A DNA stretch of 64,000 nucleotides from Paenibacillus tritici (GTDB lineage Bacteria; Bacillota; Bacilli; Paenibacillales; Paenibacillaceae). The stretch spans positions 186,001 through 250,000 of the forward strand of contig NZ_JABMKX010000011.1 in assembly GCF_013204885.1 (NCBI RefSeq). Direction: 5' to 3'. Shown here piece by piece: positions 1-8,388 of the stretch. The notes under the pieces were generated by a model that was not told the DNA's origin, made no database searches, and saw nothing but the letters and a program-made list of their open reading frames with translations. The position numbers and the translations under genes were made by a program. The first letter of the stretch is position 1. Every line of letters begins with the position of its first letter.

Positions 1-1037
1 CAGAATAAAATATCTTTACCAATCTTAATTAAGGAATGAGGGGTATTCAGCTGTTCGGCATACACCTCATCCACAATATAGTCGTGCATATCCATTCCTA
101 GAATAGCGCCGTCGTCCTTGAAGGCACCCCTGGTAAACATTCCGCTCCGGGAGGCCATGGCGATCAGAATGCGTTCGTTGTCTATCAGAATATCGCTGAT
201 ATGCAACATCCCCGGAGTACTGTTCACAATGCTCTTTCCTACTTCGATCTGCTCTACCCGCTTTCCGCTCTCCAGTTCATACACTGCAATACGGTCCCAT
301 GCTGTCTCAATAATGTAAGCGTAGTCCGATCCCCCTGATCTATGAATATCCATGCCATGGAGGTCGGCATCCGGCAAAGCTACTGTCCGCTCAATCTCAT
401 AATCAGAATTAAGATACAGCATGCCGTTGTTATCCTCCATGGCTAAATATCCGTCCTTATATCTCAGAAGAGTCCTGAAATCACCGCTAAGATGCTTGGT
501 ATATGATGATGATGCAGTATCGTATACGAATAGTCCGCCCTTGTTCGACCGGAACGACTCAACGGTTAAGATAACCTTATTGACATTATCGCTTTCAGAG
601 ACATAACCGTTATCCAGTTCCTTCAGATCAAAAATATATCTTCCGTCAAATAGCTGCTTTAGTGGGTTCAGCCCCATTTCCTGCAGACGCTTAACTGCTT
701 CGGGATATTGGTCGGAAAATACAATGACTTTCAGATGCTCCCCATACTGTTCGATATAATTGGCGAAGCGGCCGACAGAGATAACTTCAAAGCCGCGCAG
801 CTTTTTCCCGTCCTCCTCCCCCCCCTCTTCTTCACTGACAAACAGCTCAATCTTGGGATACAGCAATTTACTGGATAAAGCGGCATAATATTTGGCATGT
901 GTGTTCGTTCCGTAAATAACAAATCTGGCCTGGTCTACGTCAGAGACATGCATGTAGCGGCTGAGACTGTCTCTGCTGTTATAGGTTTCATTTAAAAGGC
1001 CTCTCGCATAGTGGGTCCGGTATTGTTCAATGGACAT
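1..1037 (-). CDS. Unknown protein, C-terminus cut by the window edge
   Basis: The frame is open from an ATG at 1037, with GGAGG seven bases upstream, to base 1, so the 3' end is missing; about 345 residues are visible. I do not recognise the family with certainty. Residues about 35-125 look like a small Rossmann-type domain ('FVIYGTNTHAKYY', then a strand-helix pattern ending 'VIVFSDQYPEAVKRLQEMG'), as in sugar-nucleotide or PglD-like N-terminal domains. The rest is a run of short beta strands suggesting a propeller ('LNTPHSLIKIG' near the edge). It is the last visible gene of the minus-strand biosynthetic operon, 29 bases after the acyl-CoA dehydrogenase gene. A tailoring, sugar-related or sensing role is possible; none is shown. 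Confidence 0.7.
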   Translation of the reverse strand, partial: MSIEQYRTHYARGLLNETYNSRDSLSRYMHVSDVDQARFVIYGTNTHAKYYAALSSKLLYPKIELFVSEEEGGEEDGKKLRGFEVISVGRFANYIEQYGEHLKVIVFSDQYPEAVKRLQEMGLNPLKQLFDGRYIFDLKELDNGYVSESDNVNKVILTVESFRSNKGGLFVYDTASSSYTKHLSGDFRTLLRYKDGYLAMEDNNGMLYLNSDYEIERTVALPDADLHGMDIHRSGGSDYAYIIETAWDRIAVYELESGKRVEQIEVGKSIVNSTPGMLHISDILIDNERILIAMASRSGMFTRGAFKDDGAILGMDMHDYIVDEVYAEQLNTPHSLIKIGKDILF

Positions 1038-1066
1038 AATCAGCCTCCGGGATCGTATTCTTCTCT

Positions 1067-2221
1067 TCAGTTAAGTCGTTTGAGTTTTTTGGCTTTGCGC
1101 GCATAGCTTTTTCCCAGAATCATCTGGCTGATCTCGCTACTTCCTTCGATAATTTCAAAGGTCTTGGAATCACGGTAGTACCTGGATACAGAGAAATGTT
1201 CATTACATCCTATCGCCCCCATAATCTGGACGGCGTGGGCCGAGTGTCTGGCGGAAGCAGCAGAAGCATAGTATTTGGCCGCCATAATCCTTTCGGTAGC
1301 TTCAGGCAGCCCTTCATCCTTCAACCGGCAGGCATCCAGGCATAGCAGCTTAGCGGCTTCCAGCTCGACTCCCATGTCAGTAATATATTTGCTGATAATG
1401 CTATGCTCGGCCAGAAAGCGGTCAAAGGTTCTTCTTCTGAGTGCATGGGCTCCGCTATTCTCCAGACACCCCCTCAGCAATCCGACAGCTGCCCAGGCAA
1501 CACTAATCCTGCCAAATTCCAGCGCATAGGGAGCAATATAATTAAAAGCAATACCTTCATGTCCGATCATATTGTCTCTCGGTACGATACAATTGCGGAA
1601 TTCGAGCACTGCAAGATGGCCTGCCTTGAAGCCAAGCATATTATTCACAGGAATAACAGTAACCCCTGGCTGTGCGCGCTCCACGATACAGGCAGTCGGC
1701 TTGCCGTTCAGTTTGCCGAACACGATGAAAATGTCGGCCAATCCTCCGCATGTAATCCATCGCTTGGTTCCATTAAGGACAAATCCGTCACCTTCGGGCT
1801 TATATTCCGAGGTTATTCCCTGAATATCGCTTCCCGCTCCGGGCTCGGTCAAGGCAAAAGCCCCCAGTATCGAACCCTCCGCCAGTCTGGCCATCCACTT
1901 CTCCTTTTGCTGCTCGGTCCCCCATTTAAGCAGCGTCTGGGCAACCATGGTGTGCACATTAAATAGAGCCGTAAGGGATGCACTGCTTCTTCCTACAGCT
2001 TCATTGAGCAGCCCATAGGTCACACAATCCCATTCCTCCCCGCCGTATTGCCGGGGAATCATGCCTCCCATATATCCTCTGGCTGCACATTCCGTAATGA
2101 TGTCCGGGGATAAGGCCTCGTCGATATCCCATTGGTTGGCATAAGGTTCAACCAGACTAGTAGCGAAATCCTGAAATTCCTTATACCGCTCCATTTGAGT
2201 CTCCGTCAGTGAGTTATGCAT
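1067..2221 (-). CDS. Acyl-CoA (acyl-ACP) dehydrogenase of extender-unit cassette
   Basis: This is a 384-residue flavin acyl-CoA dehydrogenase of normal family length. The helical N-terminal domain, the middle beta domain with the family signature 'GAFALTEPGAGSDIQG' (around residue 137), and the C-terminal helical domain ending 'FEIIEGSSEISQMILG' are all present. Its start overlaps the end of the ACP gene by 8 bases (ATGCATAA), implying translational coupling. With the adjacent ACP and 3-hydroxyacyl-CoA dehydrogenase it forms the FkbI/FkbJ/FkbK-like trio that oxidises an ACP-bound glyceryl or seryl thioester to hydroxymalonyl-, methoxymalonyl- or aminomalonyl-ACP (known for FK520 and zwittermicin A). 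By that analogy the substrate is an ACP thioester rather than a fatty acyl-CoA. Which acid is used cannot be read from this gene. Confidence 0.88.
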   Translation of the reverse strand: MHNSLTETQMERYKEFQDFATSLVEPYANQWDIDEALSPDIITECAARGYMGGMIPRQYGGEEWDCVTYGLLNEAVGRSSASLTALFNVHTMVAQTLLKWGTEQQKEKWMARLAEGSILGAFALTEPGAGSDIQGITSEYKPEGDGFVLNGTKRWITCGGLADIFIVFGKLNGKPTACIVERAQPGVTVIPVNNMLGFKAGHLAVLEFRNCIVPRDNMIGHEGIAFNYIAPYALEFGRISVAWAAVGLLRGCLENSGAHALRRRTFDRFLAEHSIISKYITDMGVELEAAKLLCLDACRLKDEGLPEATERIMAAKYYASAASARHSAHAVQIMGAIGCNEHFSVSRYYRDSKTFEIIEGSSEISQMILGKSYARKAKKLKRLN

Positions 2222-2477
2222 GGTGAACTTCCGCCTGTTTGTTATTTACAAAGGCAGCGATGGAATGGACGGATTGAAAGTGTTCCATATCCAAGTCCAC
2301 AATCCTGATTTTGATCTTGAAGCTTTTTTCCAGAAAGGTCATTAATTCAATAGCAAACAGTGAATTAACGAGTCCTTCCTCAAATATACGCAAATCATAA
2401 TCCAGTTCCGATTGATTGATATGTTTAAGAATGAAGCTGCTGATCGTCTCCTCATAGCTGGTCATTTCATGAGTCAT
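2214..2477 (-). CDS. Discrete acyl carrier protein, FkbJ type
   Basis: An 87-residue stand-alone carrier protein. The phosphopantetheine site is in 'GLVNSLFAIELMTFLE' (Ser at about residue 39). The NSL instead of DSL core, followed by FAxxLxxFLE, is the form I associate with FkbJ/ZmaD/ZmaH-like ACPs of extender-unit pathways rather than fatty-acid AcpP. The ATG follows a GAGGAG site. It lies between the 3-hydroxyacyl-CoA dehydrogenase gene (26 bases upstream) and the acyl-CoA dehydrogenase gene (8-base overlap downstream), so all three are co-translated. It would carry the growing hydroxy- or aminomalonyl unit, which the discrete acyltransferase upstream could then deliver to a PKS module. 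Confidence 0.88.
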   Translation of the reverse strand: MTHEMTSYEETISSFILKHINQSELDYDLRIFEEGLVNSLFAIELMTFLEKSFKIKIRIVDLDMEHFQSVHSIAAFVNNKQAEVHHA

Positions 2478-2503
2478 AGTCCATTTCTCCTCTTCTGCAT
2501 GAT

Positions 2504-3358
2504 TTAGCCGTATACATAAAAGCCTTGGCCTGACTTCTTTCCTAAACGTCCTGCATCCACCATTTTCCTCAACATCGGACAGCAGCGGAATTTGGAATCC
2601 TGATAGCTCTCATAAAGCACATCAAGAGATTTAACAACGGTATCAATTCCGATTAAATCGGCGGTTTCAAGAGGGCCCATCTTATGCCCGTAGCACTGCT
2701 TAAATATTCGGTCTACCGCTTCAGGTGAAGCGACTTGATCCATTACGACAAAAGCTGCCTCATTCATAAACAAATGAGAGACCCGGTTGGATACGAATCC
2801 TGGCAAATCCTCAACAATGATTGCTTCTTTCTCCATTAGCGCCAGAAATTGATTAACGAGTTGAATCGTTGCTTCGCTGGTATAATAGCCCTTAATGACT
2901 TCAATAGACGGCTTCAACACAGCCGGATTCATAAAGTGCATGCCGATAACTTGTCCGCTGCGTCCGGTCACACTCCCAACCTTCGTAATTGAAATACAAG
3001 AAGTATTGACTCCAAAGCACACCTCGGGCCGGCAAATCTCATCCAGCTTCCTGTAAATCCCCTCCTTGACAGCCCAATCCTCGGTTACATTCTCTATGAT
3101 GAAATCGCACTGTCCAACCTCGGAAAGCACAGTAGTAAGCTGTATATTCTGAGCAGCCTCCTCCGGATTAATAAGAGGAAGTGATTTTTTCACCAAAGCT
3201 GAGAACCGTATATTGCGCATAATCTCCTGAAAGGCAGCATCAAGAATCTCCCCGGACAAATCAACGAGTACAACCTGGAATCCATGGAACAACAGATCAA
3301 CAGCGATGCTCCTGCCCATGACTCCCCCTCCGATAACTCCCACGCTAGTAATGTTCAT
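2504..3358 (-). CDS. 3-hydroxyacyl-CoA dehydrogenase-like enzyme (FkbK type)
   Basis: A 284-residue NAD(P)-dependent dehydrogenase of the 3-hydroxybutyryl-CoA dehydrogenase family. The N-terminal Rossmann motif is 'VGVIGGGVMGRSIA' (residues 6-19). The conserved 'GMHFMNPAVLKPSIEVI' (about 138-154) includes the catalytic His region, and 'PGFVSNRVSHLFMNEA' and 'GPLETADLIGID' follow in the C-terminal domain. Length and motif order are normal. In primary metabolism this enzyme makes acetoacetyl-CoA. Here, between a PKS-type acyltransferase and an FkbJ-type ACP, it more likely oxidises the C3 hydroxyl of a glyceryl- or seryl-ACP to the aldehyde, the step before the acyl-CoA dehydrogenase homologue. 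The assignment to extender-unit biosynthesis rests on neighbours. Confidence 0.87.
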   Translation of the reverse strand: MNITSVGVIGGGVMGRSIAVDLLFHGFQVVLVDLSGEILDAAFQEIMRNIRFSALVKKSLPLINPEEAAQNIQLTTVLSEVGQCDFIIENVTEDWAVKEGIYRKLDEICRPEVCFGVNTSCISITKVGSVTGRSGQVIGMHFMNPAVLKPSIEVIKGYYTSEATIQLVNQFLALMEKEAIIVEDLPGFVSNRVSHLFMNEAAFVVMDQVASPEAVDRIFKQCYGHKMGPLETADLIGIDTVVKSLDVLYESYQDSKFRCCPMLRKMVDAGRLGKKSGQGFYVYG

Positions 3359-3380
3359 TCTTGCAGCACTCCCTGCGATA

Positions 3381-4634
3381 TTAGTAGACTAAGCTTTTGT
3401 AGCAGAGCACCTTCCTCATTCTCCGGATCCGCTCATCCTCAGGAAGACCCTTGGCAGTCAGAATCGAATTGACAGTTCGCAGCACATCATGGATTTGCGG
3501 TGTGGTGAGCTCTCTCTGTTGATGATTACAGTCATGATACAAGCCTTTAATTTGCTGATACGGCTCAGATACGGCAGAGACATAATTCGTCATATCAGCA
3601 TTGTGATTTTTGGTTGCGGCAACGGCAGCAAGACTATGTTTCAGAACTCTCAGATAGTCATTCTGCTCCAACAGCAACGCCTGACGCACTGTCACAACAT
3701 CAGCCGGTTTGTCCACGGAATAACTCTTGAGCCTATCTGTATTGATAGCCGTTAAATAGGTCAATACGGTCTTTGGCCCAAGCTCCACTACGGAGTCAAT
3801 ACCTGCAGTAAGCAGATATTCAATGGAATTTCGCCAGCGCACCGGATGAATCAGCTGCAATGACAGATTGTCCTTGATAGAGCCGATCTCGTCCGGATAG
3901 GGCAGTGCATTCCAATTCGCCACAACCTCCCACCGCGGCTTTGAGAAGCTGTACTGGTCAAGAATGCCCCGGAGCAGGTCAGCCGCTTCCTTCATAAATA
4001 AACTATGAAAAGGGCCGCTCATCGGAATGGGAATAACCATCCCCCCGCTGTCCTCAAGCCGTGATGCTACTTTTTGAATCGAGGCCATTGTTCCGGAAAT
4101 TGAGGTTTTGGCGGGGGCATCTACTGCCGAGACATAGATCACAATGCCTTCACTGAGAGCTTCACTGCAAATCTCCTCCACCTTGCGGCAGTCCAGATTG
4201 ATCACCCAGGCCATGGTTCCTTCCGTTCCGGCGGTAGTCTCATTAATAATCAGAGCCCGCTTGTGTACAATCTCCAGCGTATCCTTGAAGGAAATAACCC
4301 CCGCACAACATAATGCAGTGTATTCACCCAGACTGTACCCCATAGTTGCAGCAGGCTGCAGACCCGTTTCCTCGGCAAATACCCGGTAACAGGCGATGCC
4401 CGAGCATACCAGTGCAGGCTTGCTGTACTCCAGCTTATGTAGCTTCTCTTCTTCTTCCCTATCAAAGCACAGCTGCCGCATATCCATATGGAGCGTGTCG
4501 CTGGCTTCTTCAAACGTTTCTCTTACAATGCTGTACTGCTCGTAGAGTTCCTTGCTCATGCCGCTGTACTGTGAACCCACTCCGGGAAAAGCAAAACATA
4601 AACTGTTCGTGTATGGAAACTTGCCCTCATGCAA
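3381..4634 (-). CDS. Discrete acyltransferase (FabD/PKS AT family) with C-terminal extension
   Basis: A 417-residue acyltransferase. 'FAFPGVGSQYSGMSKEL' is the N-terminal AT motif; the active-site serine is in 'GYSLGEYTALCCAG' (about residue 101) and the catalytic His in 'GPFHSLFMKEAA' (about 205). The AT fold ends near residue 300. About 110 further residues, helical and charged, have no family I can name. The TTG start at 4634 is chosen because GAGGTG lies seven bases upstream; it overlaps the end of the peptidase-ABC gene by 8 bases. Zwittermicin A synthesis uses a discrete AT to move hydroxymalonyl/aminomalonyl units from stand-alone ACPs to the PKS. The neighbouring ACP cassette suggests the same job, but donor specificity is not determined. 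Confidence 0.87.
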   Translation of the reverse strand: MHEGKFPYTNSLCFAFPGVGSQYSGMSKELYEQYSIVRETFEEASDTLHMDMRQLCFDREEEEKLHKLEYSKPALVCSGIACYRVFAEETGLQPAATMGYSLGEYTALCCAGVISFKDTLEIVHKRALIINETTAGTEGTMAWVINLDCRKVEEICSEALSEGIVIYVSAVDAPAKTSISGTMASIQKVASRLEDSGGMVIPIPMSGPFHSLFMKEAADLLRGILDQYSFSKPRWEVVANWNALPYPDEIGSIKDNLSLQLIHPVRWRNSIEYLLTAGIDSVVELGPKTVLTYLTAINTDRLKSYSVDKPADVVTVRQALLLEQNDYLRVLKHSLAAVAATKNHNADMTNYVSAVSEPYQQIKGLYHDCNHQQRELTTPQIHDVLRTVNSILTAKGLPEDERIRRMRKVLCYKSLVY

Positions 4635-7600
4635 TTCCGTTCACCTCACTTTGCTCTCTGATATGGGCTGTTGCCTGAACCTGAGACAATTGCCCCGACT
4701 CCATCACCATAATGCGGTCGGCGATATGAAAATAACGGTCATCATGCGTAATGACGATGACGCATTTCCCCTGCAGCTTCAATCGCGGGAGCAGTACGGT
4801 ATAGAAATATTCCTTGAATTCGGGGTCCTGCTCCGCAGCCCATTCGTCAAACAAACAAATCGGCCGGTCCTCAAGATAGCTGACGAGCAGGGCAAGTCGT
4901 TTTTTCTGACCACTGGATAATTTGAGACTGGAGAATGCCCCGTGATCAATTTCTAACTTTCCCTGGAGCTGCAGTTCATGCAGATGGAGGCTGATTTCCT
5001 CCGAATGAGCTTGGGTATCTACACCGTACAGCTTGTCAAACAGATAATAGTCACTGAACACAGTGGAATAATTCTCACTGAGCTCTCTCGGGTTAACCTT
5101 TTTTCCGTTTACATGGATCACGCCACGTAAGGGCTGGTACAGTCCGGTCATCAGCTTGGCCAATGTCGATTTACCGCTTCCGTTGCCTCCGACAATGAAA
5201 ATAATCTCCCCTGAAGTACACGAAAAGCTGACTGGACCCACGGCAAACTCCCGCCCGTCTGCCTGGCTGTATTTGAATTCCACCTGTTGAAAGCAGATTT
5301 CGGTCTGCCCGCAGCATGAAAAGCTGTCTTCCGTGAGCAGCGGTTCATCCTCTTCCCGGAACGATTCCAGTTCCTTCGCCAGCAAGTTGATACGCCCCCA
5401 GCTGATTCGTACTCTGACTATATTGGGAATTGCATTTAATAACCCGTTAACGGGTCCTGTCATGTACAGGAATACAAACACATAGCTCTTCAAGGTGCTG
5501 TTCTGAATCTCATCAAACAATAGCGGAAACACAAAGGCGACTACCCCGATTACGAAGGTAAACAGAAGCTCTCCAATCACAAACACATTAGCGAAATTGA
5601 TATCCCCCTGAATCCGCTTGTCCCTGTACGCTTCACAGCTTTCCCTGACGTCCCGGCTGAACTCCTGCCGTTTGTGTTTATTGATGTACAGCTCCTTGTA
5701 CCCGAATATAAGATCGTGAATGAACTTGAAAAAAACGTTCTGCATATCACGAGTCTGTTCCCACAGCCTTCCGGCCATCTTGCCCGCCAAAAAATATGAG
5801 CCTGCAGCCAGAATAATGACGCCTATCGAAACCAGTAAGCCATAGAAATTGATGATGCCCAAGTAAATGAAACAGCAGAACAATGTAACGAAGCTGGTAA
5901 TACCGGCAATTAGTACGTTGCTAAACCCGCTGATCGTCTCTGTATCGTTCACTAACGCAGATTGAATTTTTCCGTCTTCCATCGCTTCAAATTTGGCATA
6001 GTTGGCATTCATCACTTTGTCGATCAGTTCAATCCGTTTGGTGTATACAATATCGTTCGCCATAAAAATAACCTTGGATCTAACCAGACGCTGTCCGCAA
6101 ACATATATAACGATACCTGCCAGAAAATAGAGTAATAGTCCGTCCTGAAAGCCGTCCTCCCGATTGAGTGCTGCATTAATAATGAAAATGATAACGGCAT
6201 TGCCCAAACCGCTGACAACACTCAGGATGGAGACTACAAAGATCGAATTCCTTCTATTCCGGCTAAACAGCCCGTACAAGATACAATAAATTCCAAATAC
6301 TACGACAGCTGTTAAGAGGGAGCCTACTGCTAATGGAAAACTCCGGGGGGCCCACACCTTTACAAAGCTCCAGGAAAGACCGGAATACATCACATTCGGC
6401 AAGATGGACAGACAATAAACCAGAATTGCCGTAACGAGACATAAGACCAACACTTTGACCAGAGAACCTTTAAAATCAGGACGCTCCCTTTCCTGCTTCG
6501 CTTTAAACAGAAGAGCGGCAATGAAATAAACGGTCAACAAGCTAAAAGTCAGCATCAAGACTATCATTGCACTTGAAAAATGGTCTAGACTCATGTACGA
6601 ATCCCGCGACTTGTCCGGGAGTTCTTCCCCTGTCAGCAAGCTCATAATGCCTTGGCCGATCTCCTCGGTGAAGGAAGAATTCATGTTAGCAAGAACGGCT
6701 ACTCCCCATTGCTCCTCCGGCCGAATGACAAAAAATGACGAGAAGTTAGGATTAGAGCCGCCATGTGACAGTTCGCCTCCCCCTTTTTGGTAGTTGTTCC
6801 AGCCGAAGGCATAAGAAGAACCTTTTGCAGTGGGCGCTACTGTCCGGTCCGGGATATGGGAAGCATCAATCAGCTGTTGATCGAAATCAGAGTCAGCTTC
6901 GGTTCCTAACTGTATTTTCAGCCATTTGGCAACGTCCTTCAGATTGGAAATATAATAACCTGCCGGCGTGTTCCCTCTGTATGTCGGTGCATTATATGCT
7001 GCAGCCCGCAAGAACTGGAGCTTATACCCCGTTGCAAGAGGAGTCAGACCTTCAGCCCGGCCTGCGTAGGTATCCTTTAAATCAAGTGGTTTGAGTACAT
7101 TGTCGGACATATATTCTTCATAGGGTACGCCCGACACTTTCGCTATAATTAATCCTAGAATGTCATAGTTAATCGTTGCGTATTGGTATCGCTCCCCCGG
7201 ATAAGAATCCAGCTTCTGCCCGACAACTGTACGTACCGTCTCCTCCAGTGCATCCCCGTCGTCTGAGATTGGAATATCATCTATGGTCCGGGATGGAATA
7301 CCGCTGGTATGATGTAGTAATTGCCTCAGTGTTATATCAATCTGATCAGGAATGAATTGTCCCTTATAGGAGCCCTCATATCTCATTTCAAACCAGGGCA
7401 AGTAAGCCGATACCGGGGCGTCCAGATTGACCCTTCCTTCTTGCTGAAGCTTCAAGATTCCCAGTGCCGTGAAGGCCTTGCTTGTCGAGCCCAATTCAAA
7501 TAAAGTGGCTTCCGTAACCGGCTCTTGAGTTGCCAGGTCAGCGTATCCGAACACTTTGCTGTACACGAGTTCATGTCCGCTTACTATAGCTACAGCAAGG

Positions 7601-7755
7601 CCGGGAATTCTCCCCTCATTCATTAAGCTCCGTATATAAGCTTCAATTTCCTGATCCTTCAGATCCGCTCGCGAATCGGCAAATGCCGGAGCCGTACATA
7701 AGCAGCAAAGCAAGAGCAGAATAAGCACTGCGGCCGTATTTCGTATTTTATTCAT
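4627..7755 (-). CDS. D-Asn peptidase-like serine hydrolase fused to cyclic-peptide-type ABC exporter
   Basis: About 1,042 residues from the ATG at 7755 (AAGGGA site; overlaps the kinase gene by 8 bases). Order: signal peptide (1-27); extracytoplasmic class C beta-lactamase-fold peptidase with SxxK motif 'STSK' (90-93), 'YATINYD' as the YxN-like motif and 'SHGGSN' as the KTG equivalent; three membrane helices (about 390-510); a six-helix ABC membrane domain; and an ATPase domain with Walker A 'GGNGSGKST', signature 'LSSGQKKR' and Walker B 'PICLFDEW'. A peptidase plus three helices is the ClbP plan that removes an N-acyl-D-Asn cap from precolibactin; ZmaM of zwittermicin A carries the same peptidase with an ABC exporter attached. 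The Asn-coded C-A-T-E module next door supports this. It should export the prodrug and trim it outside the membrane. Confidence 0.9.
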   Translation of the reverse strand: MNKIRNTAAVLILLLLCCLCTAPAFADSRADLKDQEIEAYIRSLMNEGRIPGLAVAIVSGHELVYSKVFGYADLATQEPVTEATLFELGSTSKAFTALGILKLQQEGRVNLDAPVSAYLPWFEMRYEGSYKGQFIPDQIDITLRQLLHHTSGIPSRTIDDIPISDDGDALEETVRTVVGQKLDSYPGERYQYATINYDILGLIIAKVSGVPYEEYMSDNVLKPLDLKDTYAGRAEGLTPLATGYKLQFLRAAAYNAPTYRGNTPAGYYISNLKDVAKWLKIQLGTEADSDFDQQLIDASHIPDRTVAPTAKGSSYAFGWNNYQKGGGELSHGGSNPNFSSFFVIRPEEQWGVAVLANMNSSFTEEIGQGIMSLLTGEELPDKSRDSYMSLDHFSSAMIVLMLTFSLLTVYFIAALLFKAKQERERPDFKGSLVKVLVLCLVTAILVYCLSILPNVMYSGLSWSFVKVWAPRSFPLAVGSLLTAVVVFGIYCILYGLFSRNRRNSIFVVSILSVVSGLGNAVIIFIINAALNREDGFQDGLLLYFLAGIVIYVCGQRLVRSKVIFMANDIVYTKRIELIDKVMNANYAKFEAMEDGKIQSALVNDTETISGFSNVLIAGITSFVTLFCCFIYLGIINFYGLLVSIGVIILAAGSYFLAGKMAGRLWEQTRDMQNVFFKFIHDLIFGYKELYINKHKRQEFSRDVRESCEAYRDKRIQGDINFANVFVIGELLFTFVIGVVAFVFPLLFDEIQNSTLKSYVFVFLYMTGPVNGLLNAIPNIVRVRISWGRINLLAKELESFREEDEPLLTEDSFSCCGQTEICFQQVEFKYSQADGREFAVGPVSFSCTSGEIIFIVGGNGSGKSTLAKLMTGLYQPLRGVIHVNGKKVNPRELSENYSTVFSDYYLFDKLYGVDTQAHSEEISLHLHELQLQGKLEIDHGAFSSLKLSSGQKKRLALLVSYLEDRPICLFDEWAAEQDPEFKEYFYTVLLPRLKLQGKCVIVITHDDRYFHIADRIMVMESGQLSQVQATAHIREQSEVNGIA

Positions 7756-8365
7756 CTGTTTCCCTTTTTTCCTGCCACAGCATAATGTACTTGAAAAGAG
7801 CATCGCTGGATTCCTCGGCAGACAGGAGATTGGTGTCCAGCACTATATCCGGCTGCTGCGGCTCCTCATAAGGATCGGAAATTCCTGTAAAGTGCCCGAT
7901 TATACCTTTAAGGGCTTTCTCATATAACTTTTTGGGATCTCTTTGTATGCATGTATCCAGATCTGCCTTAACATATACTTCGATGTAATGGGCGTCTCCG
8001 ATTCGCTGCCGGGCTACTTCTCTCATTACAGCGTATGGCGAGATACAGGATACAATCGTAATGAGTCCGGCATCTCTGAACAAATCCGCCACTTCAATAA
8101 TTCTTCTTACGTTTTCATTGCGGTCCGCTTGGGTGAATCCCAGGTTTTGGTTCAGACCATGTCTTAAGTTATCCCCGTCAAGAACATACACAAGCCTGTT
8201 GCTGTCAATCAGCTTCTTCTCCAGACTGCCGGATATTGTAGACTTTCCCGCCCCTGACAGTCCGGTCAGCCATACTACCATGCCTGACTGTCCTGTCAGC
8301 CGCTGCCTGTCAGCTTGTCTTGTCTCATTGTGATGCCAGATGACATTTGCATTCTGGCTTGACAT
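7748..8365 (-). CDS. cysC: Adenylyl-sulfate (APS) kinase-like protein
   Basis: A 205-residue P-loop kinase of the CysC family at full length. P-loop 'GLSGAGKST' lies near residue 33, followed by 'VLDGDNLRHGLNQNLGF' with the APS-binding DGD/RxxL residues, 'RDPKKLYEKA' and 'GHFTGISDPYEEP'. These are the motifs of genuine APS kinases, which make PAPS from APS and ATP. No sulfate-assimilation gene (sat, cysH, cysJI) is near. It sits between the NRPS and the peptidase-exporter, overlapping the latter by 8 bases, so it is part of the biosynthetic operon. It may supply PAPS for a sulfotransferase outside the window, or phosphorylate the product or a precursor. The sequence does not decide. Confidence 0.87.
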   Translation of the reverse strand: MSSQNANVIWHHNETRQADRQRLTGQSGMVVWLTGLSGAGKSTISGSLEKKLIDSNRLVYVLDGDNLRHGLNQNLGFTQADRNENVRRIIEVADLFRDAGLITIVSCISPYAVMREVARQRIGDAHYIEVYVKADLDTCIQRDPKKLYEKALKGIIGHFTGISDPYEEPQQPDIVLDTNLLSAEESSDALFKYIMLWQEKRETDE

Positions 8366-8388
8366 CCTTCATCCCCTACCTCTCCGAC

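Noticed and set aside
4627..7803. Longer start at 7803 for the peptidase-exporter
   Set aside because: The extra 16 residues break the signal peptide pattern; the ATG at 7755 has a ribosome site and the typical 8-base overlap.
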